This document shows, in pieces, positions 52,593-61,130 of a stretch of 64,000 nt of DNA; position 1 is the stretch's first letter; each line of letters opens with the position of its first letter. Origin of the DNA: Ardenticatenaceae bacterium (GTDB lineage Bacteria > Chloroflexota > Anaerolineae > Promineifilales > Promineifilaceae); contig JACKBU010000020.1 of the NCBI GenBank assembly GCA_020634395.1, forward strand, positions 35,657 to 99,656, read 5' to 3'. Made by a program: the position numbers and the translations under genes. The notes below the pieces were generated by a model that saw only the letters and a program-made list of their open reading frames with translations, was not told where the DNA came from and searched no databases.

Positions 52593-52892
52593 TTATTGGT
52601 TAAGCGTCGGCACCCAGTAGCGGGTGGCAAAATCCCCAAAGGTGAGCAGAAAGAAAATAAGCAGCCATAAAAAGCCGGCCGCGGCAAACAACTTTACCAG
52701 CCCGCTGCTGGCCTTGACATGCATGAAAAAGAGAATAATCAACAGCGCCTTTAGCAGGGCAATGCCCAGGCTGACAACCGGCTGGAACGGGCCCAGAGCG
52801 ACAAAGTGGGCGCCGACTGTGGCAATCAACAGCAGCAGCAGCGCCCCAAAAACCAGGAAGTAGGTCCGTACAGATGGATAATTGTTATGCAT
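52593..52892 (-). CDS. coxD: Cytochrome c oxidase subunit IV (small membrane subunit)
   Basis: A 99-residue membrane protein with three hydrophobic helices and the FFMHVK motif typical of prokaryotic caa3-type subunit IV. It stabilises subunits I/III and takes no direct part in catalysis. I use the ATG at 52892 behind a GGGGG-rich ribosome binding site; a GTG one codon earlier is possible. It is the last gene of the respiratory operon, 12 bp after coxC. Confidence 0.85.
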   Translation of the reverse strand: MHNNYPSVRTYFLVFGALLLLLIATVGAHFVALGPFQPVVSLGIALLKALLIILFFMHVKASSGLVKLFAAAGFLWLLIFFLLTFGDFATRYWVPTLNQ

Positions 52893-52904
52893 CACTGCCC
52901 CCTG

Positions 52905-53558
52905 TTAGCGCAGCAGATAGAGCACCGGGAATAAAAAGACCCAGACAATATCAATAAAGTGCCAGTACAGGCCAATCATTTCAACAGGTTCGGCGGGATC
53001 GTGGGCAAACGGCCGTATCTGCCCCCAAACAATCGCCACACCCACCATCACAATCCCAATACTCAGATGCAGGGCGTGCAGCGCCGTCATGACAAAGTAC
53101 AGGACCAAAAACAAGGCGACGGCCTGCTGTTCCGCGCCGCTGTAAGTAAAATTCAGACCGGGCACCAGCCCTTCCTGGTAATCCTGCCAGTACTCGTACC
53201 CCTTGATAGCCAGAAAGAGCAGACCCAGGGCCATCGTCAGCAGCATAAACAGCACGGCCGTTTTTCGGCTGCTGCCACGCGCCTGATGGACGGCCAGGGC
53301 CATCGTCAGGCTGCTGGTGAGCAGCACGGCCGTGTTGAGCGCCCCCAGCCACATATTCAGTTCACTGCTGCCCTCGGCAAAGGCCGCCGGATAGCGGAAA
53401 CGATACACAAAATACACCAGGAACAGGCCGCCAAAGAGCATAATCTCTGAGGCCAGGAAAACCCACATGCCCAAAGCGTTAACTTCGCGTTCGCGAGCCA
53501 GCTTTTCATCCTCCGTCGGCCAGGCCGGCGTTGCCGGCTGTGTCGTTGTCTGGGTCAT
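52905..53558 (-). CDS. coxC: Cytochrome c oxidase subunit III
   Basis: A 217-residue, five-helix subunit III of the short (SoxM/caa3) type. It has GMWVFLASEIMLFGGLF near the start, HALHLSIGI in the middle and the closing YWHFIDIVWVFLF signature. It supports proton uptake and stability of subunit I. The start overlaps the coxA stop (ATGA). Confidence 0.92.
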   Translation of the reverse strand: MTQTTTQPATPAWPTEDEKLAREREVNALGMWVFLASEIMLFGGLFLVYFVYRFRYPAAFAEGSSELNMWLGALNTAVLLTSSLTMALAVHQARGSSRKTAVLFMLLTMALGLLFLAIKGYEYWQDYQEGLVPGLNFTYSGAEQQAVALFLVLYFVMTALHALHLSIGIVMVGVAIVWGQIRPFAHDPAEPVEMIGLYWHFIDIVWVFLFPVLYLLR

Positions 53559-55231
53559 GGCTGCCCTCCTGTGCTGCTGCTGATGGTGGCAGACGGCCGT
53601 TCATAAGCATCGTGGGTGACAATGGGTGGTTCCAGGAAGTTTTCAGTCGGGGGTGGCGAGCTGGTCTGCCATTCCAGGCCGGTCGCTTCCCAGGGATTGT
53701 CGGGCGCGAGACGGCCGTTTTGCAGCGAATACAACAGGTATACCAGCGGCAGCACATACCCCAGCGCCAGAATCGACGCACCGGCCGACGAAAGCACGTT
53801 ATACACCTGGAACTCCGGCGCGTACGCATAATAGCGCCGCGGCATCCCCAGATAGCCCACGATAAACTGCGGGAAAAATGTCAGATTAAACCCGGCAAAA
53901 ATCAGGATTGCTGAAAAACGACCCCACCACGCTGAATAAAGGCGGCCAGAAATCTTGGGCCACCAGTAGTGGATGCCGCCCAGATAAGCCAGCACCGTCG
54001 AACCCACCATGATGTAATGAAAATGGGCCACTACAAAGTAGCTGTCGTGGACGTGGACGTCGAAAGAGAGCGAGGCGACAAACAGGCCGGTCAGCCCCCC
54101 CACGGTGAACAGGCCAATAAATCCCAGCGCATACAGCATGGGCGTGTCGAAGTGGATGTCGCCTTTGTACATCGTGGCCGTCCAGTTAAAAACTTTGACC
54201 GCTGAAGGAATGGCTACCAGGAAACTAAGCACCGAAAACACCATGCCGGCATAAATAGACTGCCCGCTGACAAACATATGGTGTCCCCACACCAGAAAAC
54301 CTAAAATGGCAATCGCCAGGCTGGCGAAGGCAACAAAGGTATAGCCAAACACGCGCCGCCGCGCGAACGCCGCCACAATTTCACTGGTAACGCCCATGCC
54401 CGGCAAGATCATGATGTACACAGCCGGATGCGAATAAAACCAGAACAGGTGCTGGAACAGCAGCGGATCGCCGCCCAGCGACGGATCAAAGATGCCCACA
54501 CCAAAGACACGTTCAATTCCTACCAGCACCAGCACCAGGGCCAGTACCGGAGTTGCCAGCACCAGGATCAGGCTGGTGGCGTAATGGCTCCAAACAAACA
54601 AGGGCATGCGAAACCACGTCATACCCGGCGCGCGCATTTTGTGAATGGTGACAATAAAGTTGATGCCGGTAAAGATAGAAGAGAAGCCGGAGATGACAAT
54701 GCCGACGATAACCAGGGCAACGGCCGTGTTGCTGTACACACTGCTGTAGGGCGTATAAAAAGTCCAGCCTGTATCCACCCCGCCAAAGATGACGGCCGCC
54801 ATTGTCACAAATCCTCCTACCATAAACACGTACCAGCTTGCCAGATTCAGCCGGGGAAAAGCCAGGTCCTCGGCGCCAATCATCAACGGAATGAGGAAGT
54901 TGCCCAGCGTGGTAGGAATCGAAGGAATGAGGAAAAACCAGACCATGATGATGCCGTGAATGGTAAACAACTTGTTGTACGTCTCCGCGCCCACCAGGTC
55001 GCCGTATGGCGTCAGCAGTTCCAGGCGCATCGTCGTGGCTGCAATGCCGCCAACAGCAAAGAAAAAGGTGATGGCGATCATGTACAGAATGCCAATACGC
55101 TTATGGTCAGTCGTCAGCAGCCAGGAACGCGCCGTATAACTGGTATTTAGATAGTTTTTGGGGCGGCGAGGGCTAGACGAAACGGGTGTCCGCTCCTCGC
55201 GTCCTAATGGTTCACTTGCCATCTCACTCAT
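53555..55231 (-). CDS. coxA: Cytochrome c oxidase subunit I, A2-type
   Basis: A 558-residue, twelve-helix catalytic subunit with heme a, heme a3 and CuB. The helix VI motif reads YSHPAVYIMILPG. In A1-type oxidases a glutamate precedes VYI; its absence with YSHP is the A2 hallmark (Rhodothermus/Thermus caa3), so proton transfer uses the Tyr-Ser pair. HHMFVSG carries CuB ligands, and VAHFHYIMVGS the heme ligands. The frame is open to 55285, but the ATG at 55231 lies after the coxB stop and follows AGGAC. It is the oxygen-reducing core of the terminal oxidase. Confidence 0.94.
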   Translation of the reverse strand: MSEMASEPLGREERTPVSSSPRRPKNYLNTSYTARSWLLTTDHKRIGILYMIAITFFFAVGGIAATTMRLELLTPYGDLVGAETYNKLFTIHGIIMVWFFLIPSIPTTLGNFLIPLMIGAEDLAFPRLNLASWYVFMVGGFVTMAAVIFGGVDTGWTFYTPYSSVYSNTAVALVIVGIVISGFSSIFTGINFIVTIHKMRAPGMTWFRMPLFVWSHYATSLILVLATPVLALVLVLVGIERVFGVGIFDPSLGGDPLLFQHLFWFYSHPAVYIMILPGMGVTSEIVAAFARRRVFGYTFVAFASLAIAILGFLVWGHHMFVSGQSIYAGMVFSVLSFLVAIPSAVKVFNWTATMYKGDIHFDTPMLYALGFIGLFTVGGLTGLFVASLSFDVHVHDSYFVVAHFHYIMVGSTVLAYLGGIHYWWPKISGRLYSAWWGRFSAILIFAGFNLTFFPQFIVGYLGMPRRYYAYAPEFQVYNVLSSAGASILALGYVLPLVYLLYSLQNGRLAPDNPWEATGLEWQTSSPPPTENFLEPPIVTHDAYERPSATISSSTGGQP

Positions 55232-55256
55232 AAATCTTGTCCTGGGCAGATAGGGA

Positions 55257-56210
55257 TCACTTTCCCTGATTTGCGCCGTCCTCATTGGCCAGAGATTGGA
55301 TATAACTGATCAGCGCCAGCAGGTCCTGCTCATCCACCTGATTGGCAAAAGTCGGCATAATGGGTTCATAACCGGCCACAATCTGGGCCTGGGGGTCCAC
55401 AATGGAGCGGCGGATGTAATCCGCGTCAGCGGTGATGGTGGTGCCATCCTCCAGCAGCACCGTACGGCCGTATAACCCCAACAGCAGCGGGCCACGGCCG
55501 TCTTCCTGCTCGTTCAACTTGTGGCAGGCAGCGCAGCCCAAACGACTAAACAACTGCTCTCCCTGCGCCGCCAGCGATGTGCCCTGCGCCGCATTTTCCA
55601 GCCATGCCTGGTAATCCGCCTGCTCCATCACAAACACCGTGCCCGTCATGCCGGAGTGCTGCGTGCCGCAGTATTCGGCGCAGCGCAGCGGGAATTCGCC
55701 GGTCTCTGTGGCCTCAAACCACAGCGTGGTATAGCGTCCCGGCAGCACGTCCTGCTTCACGCGAAAGTCAGGAATCCATAAACTGTGAATCACATCCTGA
55801 GAAATCATATGCAGCTTCACCGGGTAGTTCACGGGCAGGTGGATTTCGTTGATTTCCCGACGGCCGTTATCGTGCACCACCTCCCACATCCACTGCTTGC
55901 CCAAGACGTTAATCACCAGCACATTGTTCGGCGGCACCTCATCATGAAAATACATGCTGGCCGCCCACACAAACACGGGCAGACCAATCACCAGCAGGGC
56001 AACGGTCCAACCTATTTCCAAAAAGTTATTGGTTGCCGGCGGGTTGGAGCGGTCGGCGGACGAACCATGGCGGTACTTCACGCCAAAATAGATCAGCAGG
56101 CCGCTCACCAGCAGCACAAAAAAGCTGCTGATGCCCAGCAGAACCAAAAACAACAGGTCAACCTGCCCGGCAGCGGTAGATGCCTGGTTTAGTCCGGGAA
56201 GATGAATCAT
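55257..56210 (-). CDS. coxB: Cytochrome c oxidase subunit II fused to cytochrome c (caa3)
   Basis: A 317-residue subunit II. Two N-terminal transmembrane helices (about 15-40 and 70-90) precede a periplasmic cupredoxin with the CuA motif CAEYCGTQHSGM (about residues 173-184). A C-terminal cytochrome c domain carries CAACH near 224 and a distal Met in EPIMPTFANQV. The fusion accepts electrons from cytochrome c or ACIII. The ATG at 56210 overlaps the sco stop (ATGA) behind GGGGAC. Confidence 0.94.
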   Translation of the reverse strand: MIHLPGLNQASTAAGQVDLLFLVLLGISSFFVLLVSGLLIYFGVKYRHGSSADRSNPPATNNFLEIGWTVALLVIGLPVFVWAASMYFHDEVPPNNVLVINVLGKQWMWEVVHDNGRREINEIHLPVNYPVKLHMISQDVIHSLWIPDFRVKQDVLPGRYTTLWFEATETGEFPLRCAEYCGTQHSGMTGTVFVMEQADYQAWLENAAQGTSLAAQGEQLFSRLGCAACHKLNEQEDGRGPLLLGLYGRTVLLEDGTTITADADYIRRSIVDPQAQIVAGYEPIMPTFANQVDEQDLLALISYIQSLANEDGANQGK

Positions 56211-57007
56211 CGTTCTGTCCCCTTTGCCGCCCGCCACACAACCGCGCCCAGGACCACCATCGTGCCCAGTCCCAGCAGCCGCGCCGCCGCAAACACGACG
56301 TTGGTGTAACGGCCGTTATCCGGGTCATAGTGGTAACACAGCAGCAGCAGTTGGTCCGTCGGCGTGCCCACCGTGCCTTTGCCCGCCTCCAGTAAACTCA
56401 GCCGCAGATCCAGCGGCGGAAACTCCAGGCCAAAGAAGTAGCGAGACACCGTGCCATCGGGCGTGGCCACCACAATGCCCGTGGGATGGGCGTACTGATC
56501 TTGCTCGGGGTCGTAGGCGTAGTGGTAGCCAATGGCCCTGGCTACCGCATCAATGGCCGTCTTGTCACCTGTCAGAAAGTGCCAGCCGGGATAGGCCACA
56601 TCACCAAAAAATGTGGTTTTGACGTGCGCGGCTGCATCCACTGTCTCAGTCGGGTCGATGCTCACGGCCAGCACGGTAAAGTCGTCGCCGACTTTCAGCC
56701 GATTCATGGCCTGCACCGACTTGGCCAGTTCTGGATAGACAACATTTACACACAAAGTCGGGCACTCATAGTAGCCCATCACCAAAATGGCCGGTTTCTG
56801 GCCAAAATAATCGCCCAAGGTCACTGCCTGCCCTGTCTCGTCCACAAACTGCGCCTGCAGCGGCAGCGGCGCATCAAGGTTTTGGTCAAACGTCACCGCC
56901 AGGGGATCGGGTTTATCCCCAGCGGCGGCGGCCGGCAGGGCAGCCCCGGCCCACAGACCGGCACACAAGACAAGCAGCAGCCAGCGGCGGAACAGTTGCC
57001 TCATCAT
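56207..57007 (-). CDS. sco: SCO1/SenC copper chaperone for the CuA site
   Basis: A 266-residue SCO/SenC protein. A signal peptide (about 1-29), a thioredoxin-like fold with the copper-binding CPTLC (CxxxC) motif near residue 84, and the conserved downstream histidine in the GWHFLTGD block (near 144) are present. An extra C-terminal hydrophobic helix ends the chain. It loads copper into CuA of subunit II and lies directly before coxB with 4-bp overlap. Confidence 0.92.
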   Translation of the reverse strand: MMRQLFRRWLLLVLCAGLWAGAALPAAAAGDKPDPLAVTFDQNLDAPLPLQAQFVDETGQAVTLGDYFGQKPAILVMGYYECPTLCVNVVYPELAKSVQAMNRLKVGDDFTVLAVSIDPTETVDAAAHVKTTFFGDVAYPGWHFLTGDKTAIDAVARAIGYHYAYDPEQDQYAHPTGIVVATPDGTVSRYFFGLEFPPLDLRLSLLEAGKGTVGTPTDQLLLLCYHYDPDNGRYTNVVFAAARLLGLGTMVVLGAVVWRAAKGTER

Positions 57008-57459
57008 GATCCGGCCTCCGAGGTTGGCGAGGCGTTGGGAGTGGCGTCTGGAACGGCCGTGGGCGTCACAGTTGGCGCCGCCGTCGGCGCCGGAGTGGGC
57101 AGTCCATTCGCCAACAACAGAGCCATTGCCCGGTCGATGGGGATGTGGGCCACGCCGGCGTCTTCACTGACCCAGCTGTATTCCTGCAGCCGCGCTTCCT
57201 GCGTGGCCTGCAAGGCCCCCCATTCCGCCGACAGCACAGCTTGCAGGCCGGGCGGGGCTGTGGGAACCGGCGTCGTGGTCGGGCCAGGAGGCAATTCCCC
57301 GGCATCGGCCAGGAATATCGCCATCAAGCCGCCCATCAGGCCCAGGATAACCACCAGGGACACGATCAACACGCCGCCAAGCAGCGCCACGCGGCGCACG
57401 TTAATGTCCCGTTCTTCATGGGACTCACGGTGATGCGGTGCTTCGCTCACGTTCGGCAA
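57004..57459 (-). CDS. Small membrane protein between ACIII and oxidase genes
   Basis: A 151-residue protein with one transmembrane helix (about 23-50), a Pro/Thr linker, the block VAHIPIDRAMALLLANG, and a low-complexity Pro/Thr/Ala tail. The IPIDRAM block is known from small proteins encoded in ACIII and cox operons; the function is not established. It starts inside the actF gene and overlaps sco by 4 bp, so it belongs to the complex or its assembly. Confidence 0.75.
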   Translation of the reverse strand: MPNVSEAPHHRESHEERDINVRRVALLGGVLIVSLVVILGLMGGLMAIFLADAGELPPGPTTTPVPTAPPGLQAVLSAEWGALQATQEARLQEYSWVSEDAGVAHIPIDRAMALLLANGLPTPAPTAAPTVTPTAVPDATPNASPTSEAGS

Positions 57460-58627
57460 AAATCTCCTTTAGGCGCGGGTCTTGCTGCGGCAGCAGCGGG
57501 TGTTGGCGCAAATAGTGCAGCGCCGCGCCCAGCCACAGACCACCCAACGCCAATGGTGCCGTCAACTGCAGCCAGTGGATGTGCCAGCCATCAGGATAAA
57601 ACGCAGGCACCACCAACCAGTAAACATTCACTATCTGGGTTACAAAGATTAAAGGCGTCACAATTCTCAAAATGTGGGTGCGCGGTTCAAAGCCGCTGCC
57701 CACCAGCAGGGCAAACGGCACGGCAAAGCCCAACAGCACCACAATCAGCGACACCCACAGCCAGCCATCCTGCTCGCGGCGAATGACCCAGGTGATTTCC
57801 TCGGGCAGATTGCCAGACCAGATAACCAGGTATTGGATAAAGGTGAGATAGATCCAGAAGAGCAGGAATCCCAGCAGCAGGTTGCCCAAATCGTAAAAAA
57901 GGCCCGGCGTGGCCAGTTCGTCTAGTGGTGATGTACGGCGCAGCCACAGGCTGGCGCCGGTAGCCAGGGCCAGAGCCGCCAGCACCTGCCCGGCGATGAC
58001 CATCACGCCATAAATGGAAGAAAACCAGCGCGGCTCCAGGGACATCATCCAGTCGATGGCGGCAAAGGAAGCGGTGAAGAGGTAGATGATCAGTCCGGGG
58101 GCGCTCAGGCGGCGCGCTTTGTCGCGCAGATCCCAGCTGTCGCTGCTGTCCTGGCGGCGCGACCAGCGCAGCAGCAGCCAGGACATACCCGACCAGATGA
58201 GCAGGTAAACGGCCGTGCGCACCATAAAAAACGGCACGTTCAGATACGGCTGCTTATGCTGCAGCAGCGCGTCCTGAGCCACCAGCGACGGCCGTGCCCA
58301 GGGATACAGCTCCGGCAGGCCAAACAGCAGCGGTATAAAGAATAACGCCAGCAGCGGCAGCGTCCACACGGCCGCTTCCAAAAAACGGCGCAGGACAAAA
58401 CCCCACGGCCCGCTGGTGAGGTAATGCATCATCAGCAAGGCCAGGCAGCCCAGGGCCACACCAATCCAGATGACGTAGCCCAGCAAGTAGCCGCGGAAGA
58501 ATTCAAGCGGGTCGATAAAGAAACCCAGGATGGTAAGCAGCGCAGCAACGACGCCAACGATAAAGGCGATGCGCTGGACGAGGCCGAGGGGTTTGAATTG
58601 AACGGCCGTTTCGTTATTCTGACCCAT
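57425..58627 (-). CDS. actF: Alternative complex III subunit ActF
   Basis: A 400-residue membrane protein with about ten hydrophobic helices, the size and hydropathy of ActF, an NrfD-like subunit that lacks the quinol site of ActC. Text such as TSPLDELATPGLFYDLGNL and WSGNLPEEITWV is typical of ActF. It lies last in the act gene order (actB-C-D-E-F), and its end overlaps the small membrane-protein gene by 35 bp. Confidence 0.88.
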   Translation of the reverse strand: MGQNNETAVQFKPLGLVQRIAFIVGVVAALLTILGFFIDPLEFFRGYLLGYVIWIGVALGCLALLMMHYLTSGPWGFVLRRFLEAAVWTLPLLALFFIPLLFGLPELYPWARPSLVAQDALLQHKQPYLNVPFFMVRTAVYLLIWSGMSWLLLRWSRRQDSSDSWDLRDKARRLSAPGLIIYLFTASFAAIDWMMSLEPRWFSSIYGVMVIAGQVLAALALATGASLWLRRTSPLDELATPGLFYDLGNLLLGFLLFWIYLTFIQYLVIWSGNLPEEITWVIRREQDGWLWVSLIVVLLGFAVPFALLVGSGFEPRTHILRIVTPLIFVTQIVNVYWLVVPAFYPDGWHIHWLQLTAPLALGGLWLGAALHYLRQHPLLPQQDPRLKEIFAERERSTASP

Positions 58628-59198
58628 GTAACTGCTCCAAATCTTGCGGCGCTAACTGGTCGGCGGCCGCGTTCTGGCTGAGCTGCAGCGCCCGGATATA
58701 GGCGATAATCGCCCAGCGATCGGCCGGGGGCACGCGCGAGCCATATTCAAACATCAGGCCAAAGCCGTTGCTGATCACGTCGAAATAATGGCCGTCGGGC
58801 GCGCGGCGCAGGCGGTCACTGTGGTAGGAGGGCGGCGAGGGAAACCCGCGCTGCACAATCATGCCATCGCCGTACCCGTCCAGGCCGTGACAGGGAGAAC
58901 AATAAATGATGTACTGCCGTTGTCCCTGCTGTAACAGTTCGGCTGTGAGGGGAACGGGCATTGTGGCGATGGGCTGGCCGTTTTCCAGGCCGGTGTAAAG
59001 CGGGTCGCTCAGGTCATAGCCATCACGCGGCACGACGTTGGCCGGCAACGGCCGTGCCGACTGTCCATCAGGGAACAACAGGCTGGCCTCCATCGGCTTT
59101 ATGCGGGCATCATCGCGCATTTCCTGGCTGCAGCCGGCCAGCAGCAAAAACAGCAGAAGGCCCACGGCCGTCCAGGGAGCGAGCCTACGGTTCCACAT
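58614..59198 (-). CDS. actE: Alternative complex III subunit ActE, monoheme cytochrome c
   Basis: A 194-residue lipoprotein (LLAGC lipobox) with one CxxCH heme site, CSPCHGLDGYGDG (about residue 100), and MVQRGFPSPPSYHSDRLR. It passes electrons from the ActB clusters and pentaheme ActA towards the oxidase. I use the ATG at 59198; a GTG at 59207 is possible. The start lies inside the end of actD. Confidence 0.88.
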   Translation of the reverse strand: MWNRRLAPWTAVGLLLFLLLAGCSQEMRDDARIKPMEASLLFPDGQSARPLPANVVPRDGYDLSDPLYTGLENGQPIATMPVPLTAELLQQGQRQYIIYCSPCHGLDGYGDGMIVQRGFPSPPSYHSDRLRRAPDGHYFDVISNGFGLMFEYGSRVPPADRWAIIAYIRALQLSQNAAADQLAPQDLEQLHGSE

Positions 59199-59736
59199 CG
59201 TACACACCCTTTACAGACGGCAGGTTTTGCAAAAACCAGCGTGTGTCTTCCAGGTCGAACTGGTCATCGCTGGCCTGGATGCACAGAAAAAAGCACTCCC
59301 GGCTGGCCTCTTTAAAAGCTCGCACGTTAAACACGGGATGGTAAGGCTGGGGCAGACCGTTTAAGGCAAACATCCCCAGGATGGCCGCAAAGGCCGCCAC
59401 CAACACCGCCAGTTCAAAGGTGATGGGCACAAAGGAGGGCCAACTGTTTAACGGCCGTCCCCCAATGTTGAGCGGGTAATCAATGACCGAGGCATAAAAC
59501 TGCATACCAAAACCCAGCACCCCGCCGGTTATCAACCCCACCAAAACGATCCAGTACATACGCCGGTGGTGCATCCCCAAAATCTGTGGCAGCCCTTCCA
59601 CCGGCAGCGGCGAATAGGCATCCATCTGCTCATAACCGGCATCGCGGGCGGCAGCAGCGGCCGTTTTCAAGGCGTCGGCTTCGGCAAATTCAGCCATCAG
59701 GCCGTATAGCTCCGGATCGTGTTCGTTCATCGTCAA
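59185..59736 (-). CDS. actD: Alternative complex III subunit ActD
   Basis: A 183-residue DUF3341 protein. The N-terminal part matches LYGLMAEFAEADAL, followed by two transmembrane helices around residues 65-125, and a C-terminal cytoplasmic part. ActD anchors the complex in the membrane; it has no cofactor. It overlaps actC by 4 bp. Confidence 0.88.
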   Translation of the reverse strand: MTMNEHDPELYGLMAEFAEADALKTAAAAARDAGYEQMDAYSPLPVEGLPQILGMHHRRMYWIVLVGLITGGVLGFGMQFYASVIDYPLNIGGRPLNSWPSFVPITFELAVLVAAFAAILGMFALNGLPQPYHPVFNVRAFKEASRECFFLCIQASDDQFDLEDTRWFLQNLPSVKGVYDVEP

Positions 59737-61130
59737 TCCTTGATAATTTCACGCGCGTCGGTCATGCCAACGGCCGTTTCGCCCAGCGACACTTCGCCCA
59801 CCAGCCCGCGCATCTCCGCCATAGACACCGCCGGCAGGAAGCGGATGAACAGGAACAGCAGCGTGGCAAACAGACCCACCGATCCCAACAGAATCGCCCA
59901 GTCCCATACCGTCGGGACATAAATCCCCCAGGACGAAGGTAGAAAATCGCGGTGCAAACTGACAACGACAATAATGAAGCGTTCCAACCACATACCCACG
60001 TTGATCACCAGCGACAAAAGGAACAGCACCAGCACGTTCCGCCTTATGCGCTTGAACCAAAACAACTGCGGCACCAACACGTTAATAATCAGCATGGCCC
60101 AATAAAACGGCGCATAAGGCCCTAAAAAGCGGTTCTTGACGATAAAAGCTTCGAATTGATTGCCGCTGTACCAGCCAAAAAAGATCTCCGAGAGATAACC
60201 GTAGGCGACCAGGACGCTCATGGCCAGCAGCATTTTGGCCATATTGTCCAGGTGCCGCATGGTGATCAGGTCTTCCAGGTGGTAAAACTTGCGCAGCGGC
60301 ACGGCAATGGTCACAACCATGGCAAAGCCGGAAAATATGGCCCCGGCCACAAAAAACGGCGGTGTGATGGTGCTGTGCCAGCCCGGAATGATGCTAACGG
60401 CGAAGTCCAGCCCGACGATGCTGTGCACGGAAATGACCAGGGGGGTAGCCAGGGCGGCCATCAGGTAATAGGACTGCTCATAGCGGTGCCAATGTTTGGC
60501 GGAGCCGCGCCAGCCCATCGCCAACACCCCGTAGACAACCTGGCGAAAACGGCCGTTACTCTCATCCCGCAGCGAGGCCAGGTCCGGGATCAGGCCGGTA
60601 TACCAGAACAGCAGAGACACCAGGCCATAGGTGATGACGGCGAACAGGTCCCACACCAGCGGGCTGCGGAACTGCGGCCATAGACCCTGGGTGTTGGGAT
60701 ACGGGATCATGTAATAAAAGAGCCACGGCCGTCCCAGATGGATCAACGGGAACAACAGAGCGCAGGCGACGGCAAAAAGCGTCATCGCTTCGGCAAAACG
60801 GTTCACCGACGTGCGCCATTCCTGCCGCAGCAGCAGCAAAATCGCCGAAATCAACGTCCCGGCATGGCCAATCCCAATCCACCAGACAAAGTTAACAATG
60901 GCAAAGCCCCAGGCGACGGGGATGTTAATCCCCCAGATACCCACGCCGCGCACAAACAAATAGCTAACAGCAAAAAGCAGCATCATTAGCCCCGCAAACG
61001 TCAGGGCAAAGCCGATCAGCCAGCCGCGCGGCGTCCGCTGACGCAAGACCAGAGCGCTGATCTTGTCCGTAACCGAGGCGTAAGTGTAACCAGGTTCCAG
61101 TACCGGTGGTTCTTGGCGTTCAGCTTCCAT
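59733..61130 (-). CDS. actC: Alternative complex III subunit ActC (NrfD-like quinol subunit)
   Basis: A 465-residue, ten-helix NrfD/PsrC-like protein. It forms the menaquinol oxidation site of ACIII with the Fe-S subunit. Characteristic text: WGFAIVNFVWWIGIGHAGT, HSIVGLDFAVSIIPGWHSTI and a C-terminal helix pair. It lies between actB and actD with short overlaps on both sides, as in other ACIII operons. Confidence 0.92.
   Translation of the reverse strand: MEAERQEPPVLEPGYTYASVTDKISALVLRQRTPRGWLIGFALTFAGLMMLLFAVSYLFVRGVGIWGINIPVAWGFAIVNFVWWIGIGHAGTLISAILLLLRQEWRTSVNRFAEAMTLFAVACALLFPLIHLGRPWLFYYMIPYPNTQGLWPQFRSPLVWDLFAVITYGLVSLLFWYTGLIPDLASLRDESNGRFRQVVYGVLAMGWRGSAKHWHRYEQSYYLMAALATPLVISVHSIVGLDFAVSIIPGWHSTITPPFFVAGAIFSGFAMVVTIAVPLRKFYHLEDLITMRHLDNMAKMLLAMSVLVAYGYLSEIFFGWYSGNQFEAFIVKNRFLGPYAPFYWAMLIINVLVPQLFWFKRIRRNVLVLFLLSLVINVGMWLERFIIVVVSLHRDFLPSSWGIYVPTVWDWAILLGSVGLFATLLFLFIRFLPAVSMAEMRGLVGEVSLGETAVGMTDAREIIKD

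Noticed and set aside
52386..52670. Plus-strand 94-residue ORF over the repeat array
   Set aside because: It is the shadow of the repeat array on the opposite strand and runs into the coxD terminator and gene; it has no ribosome binding site, although it shows the same 14-residue period.
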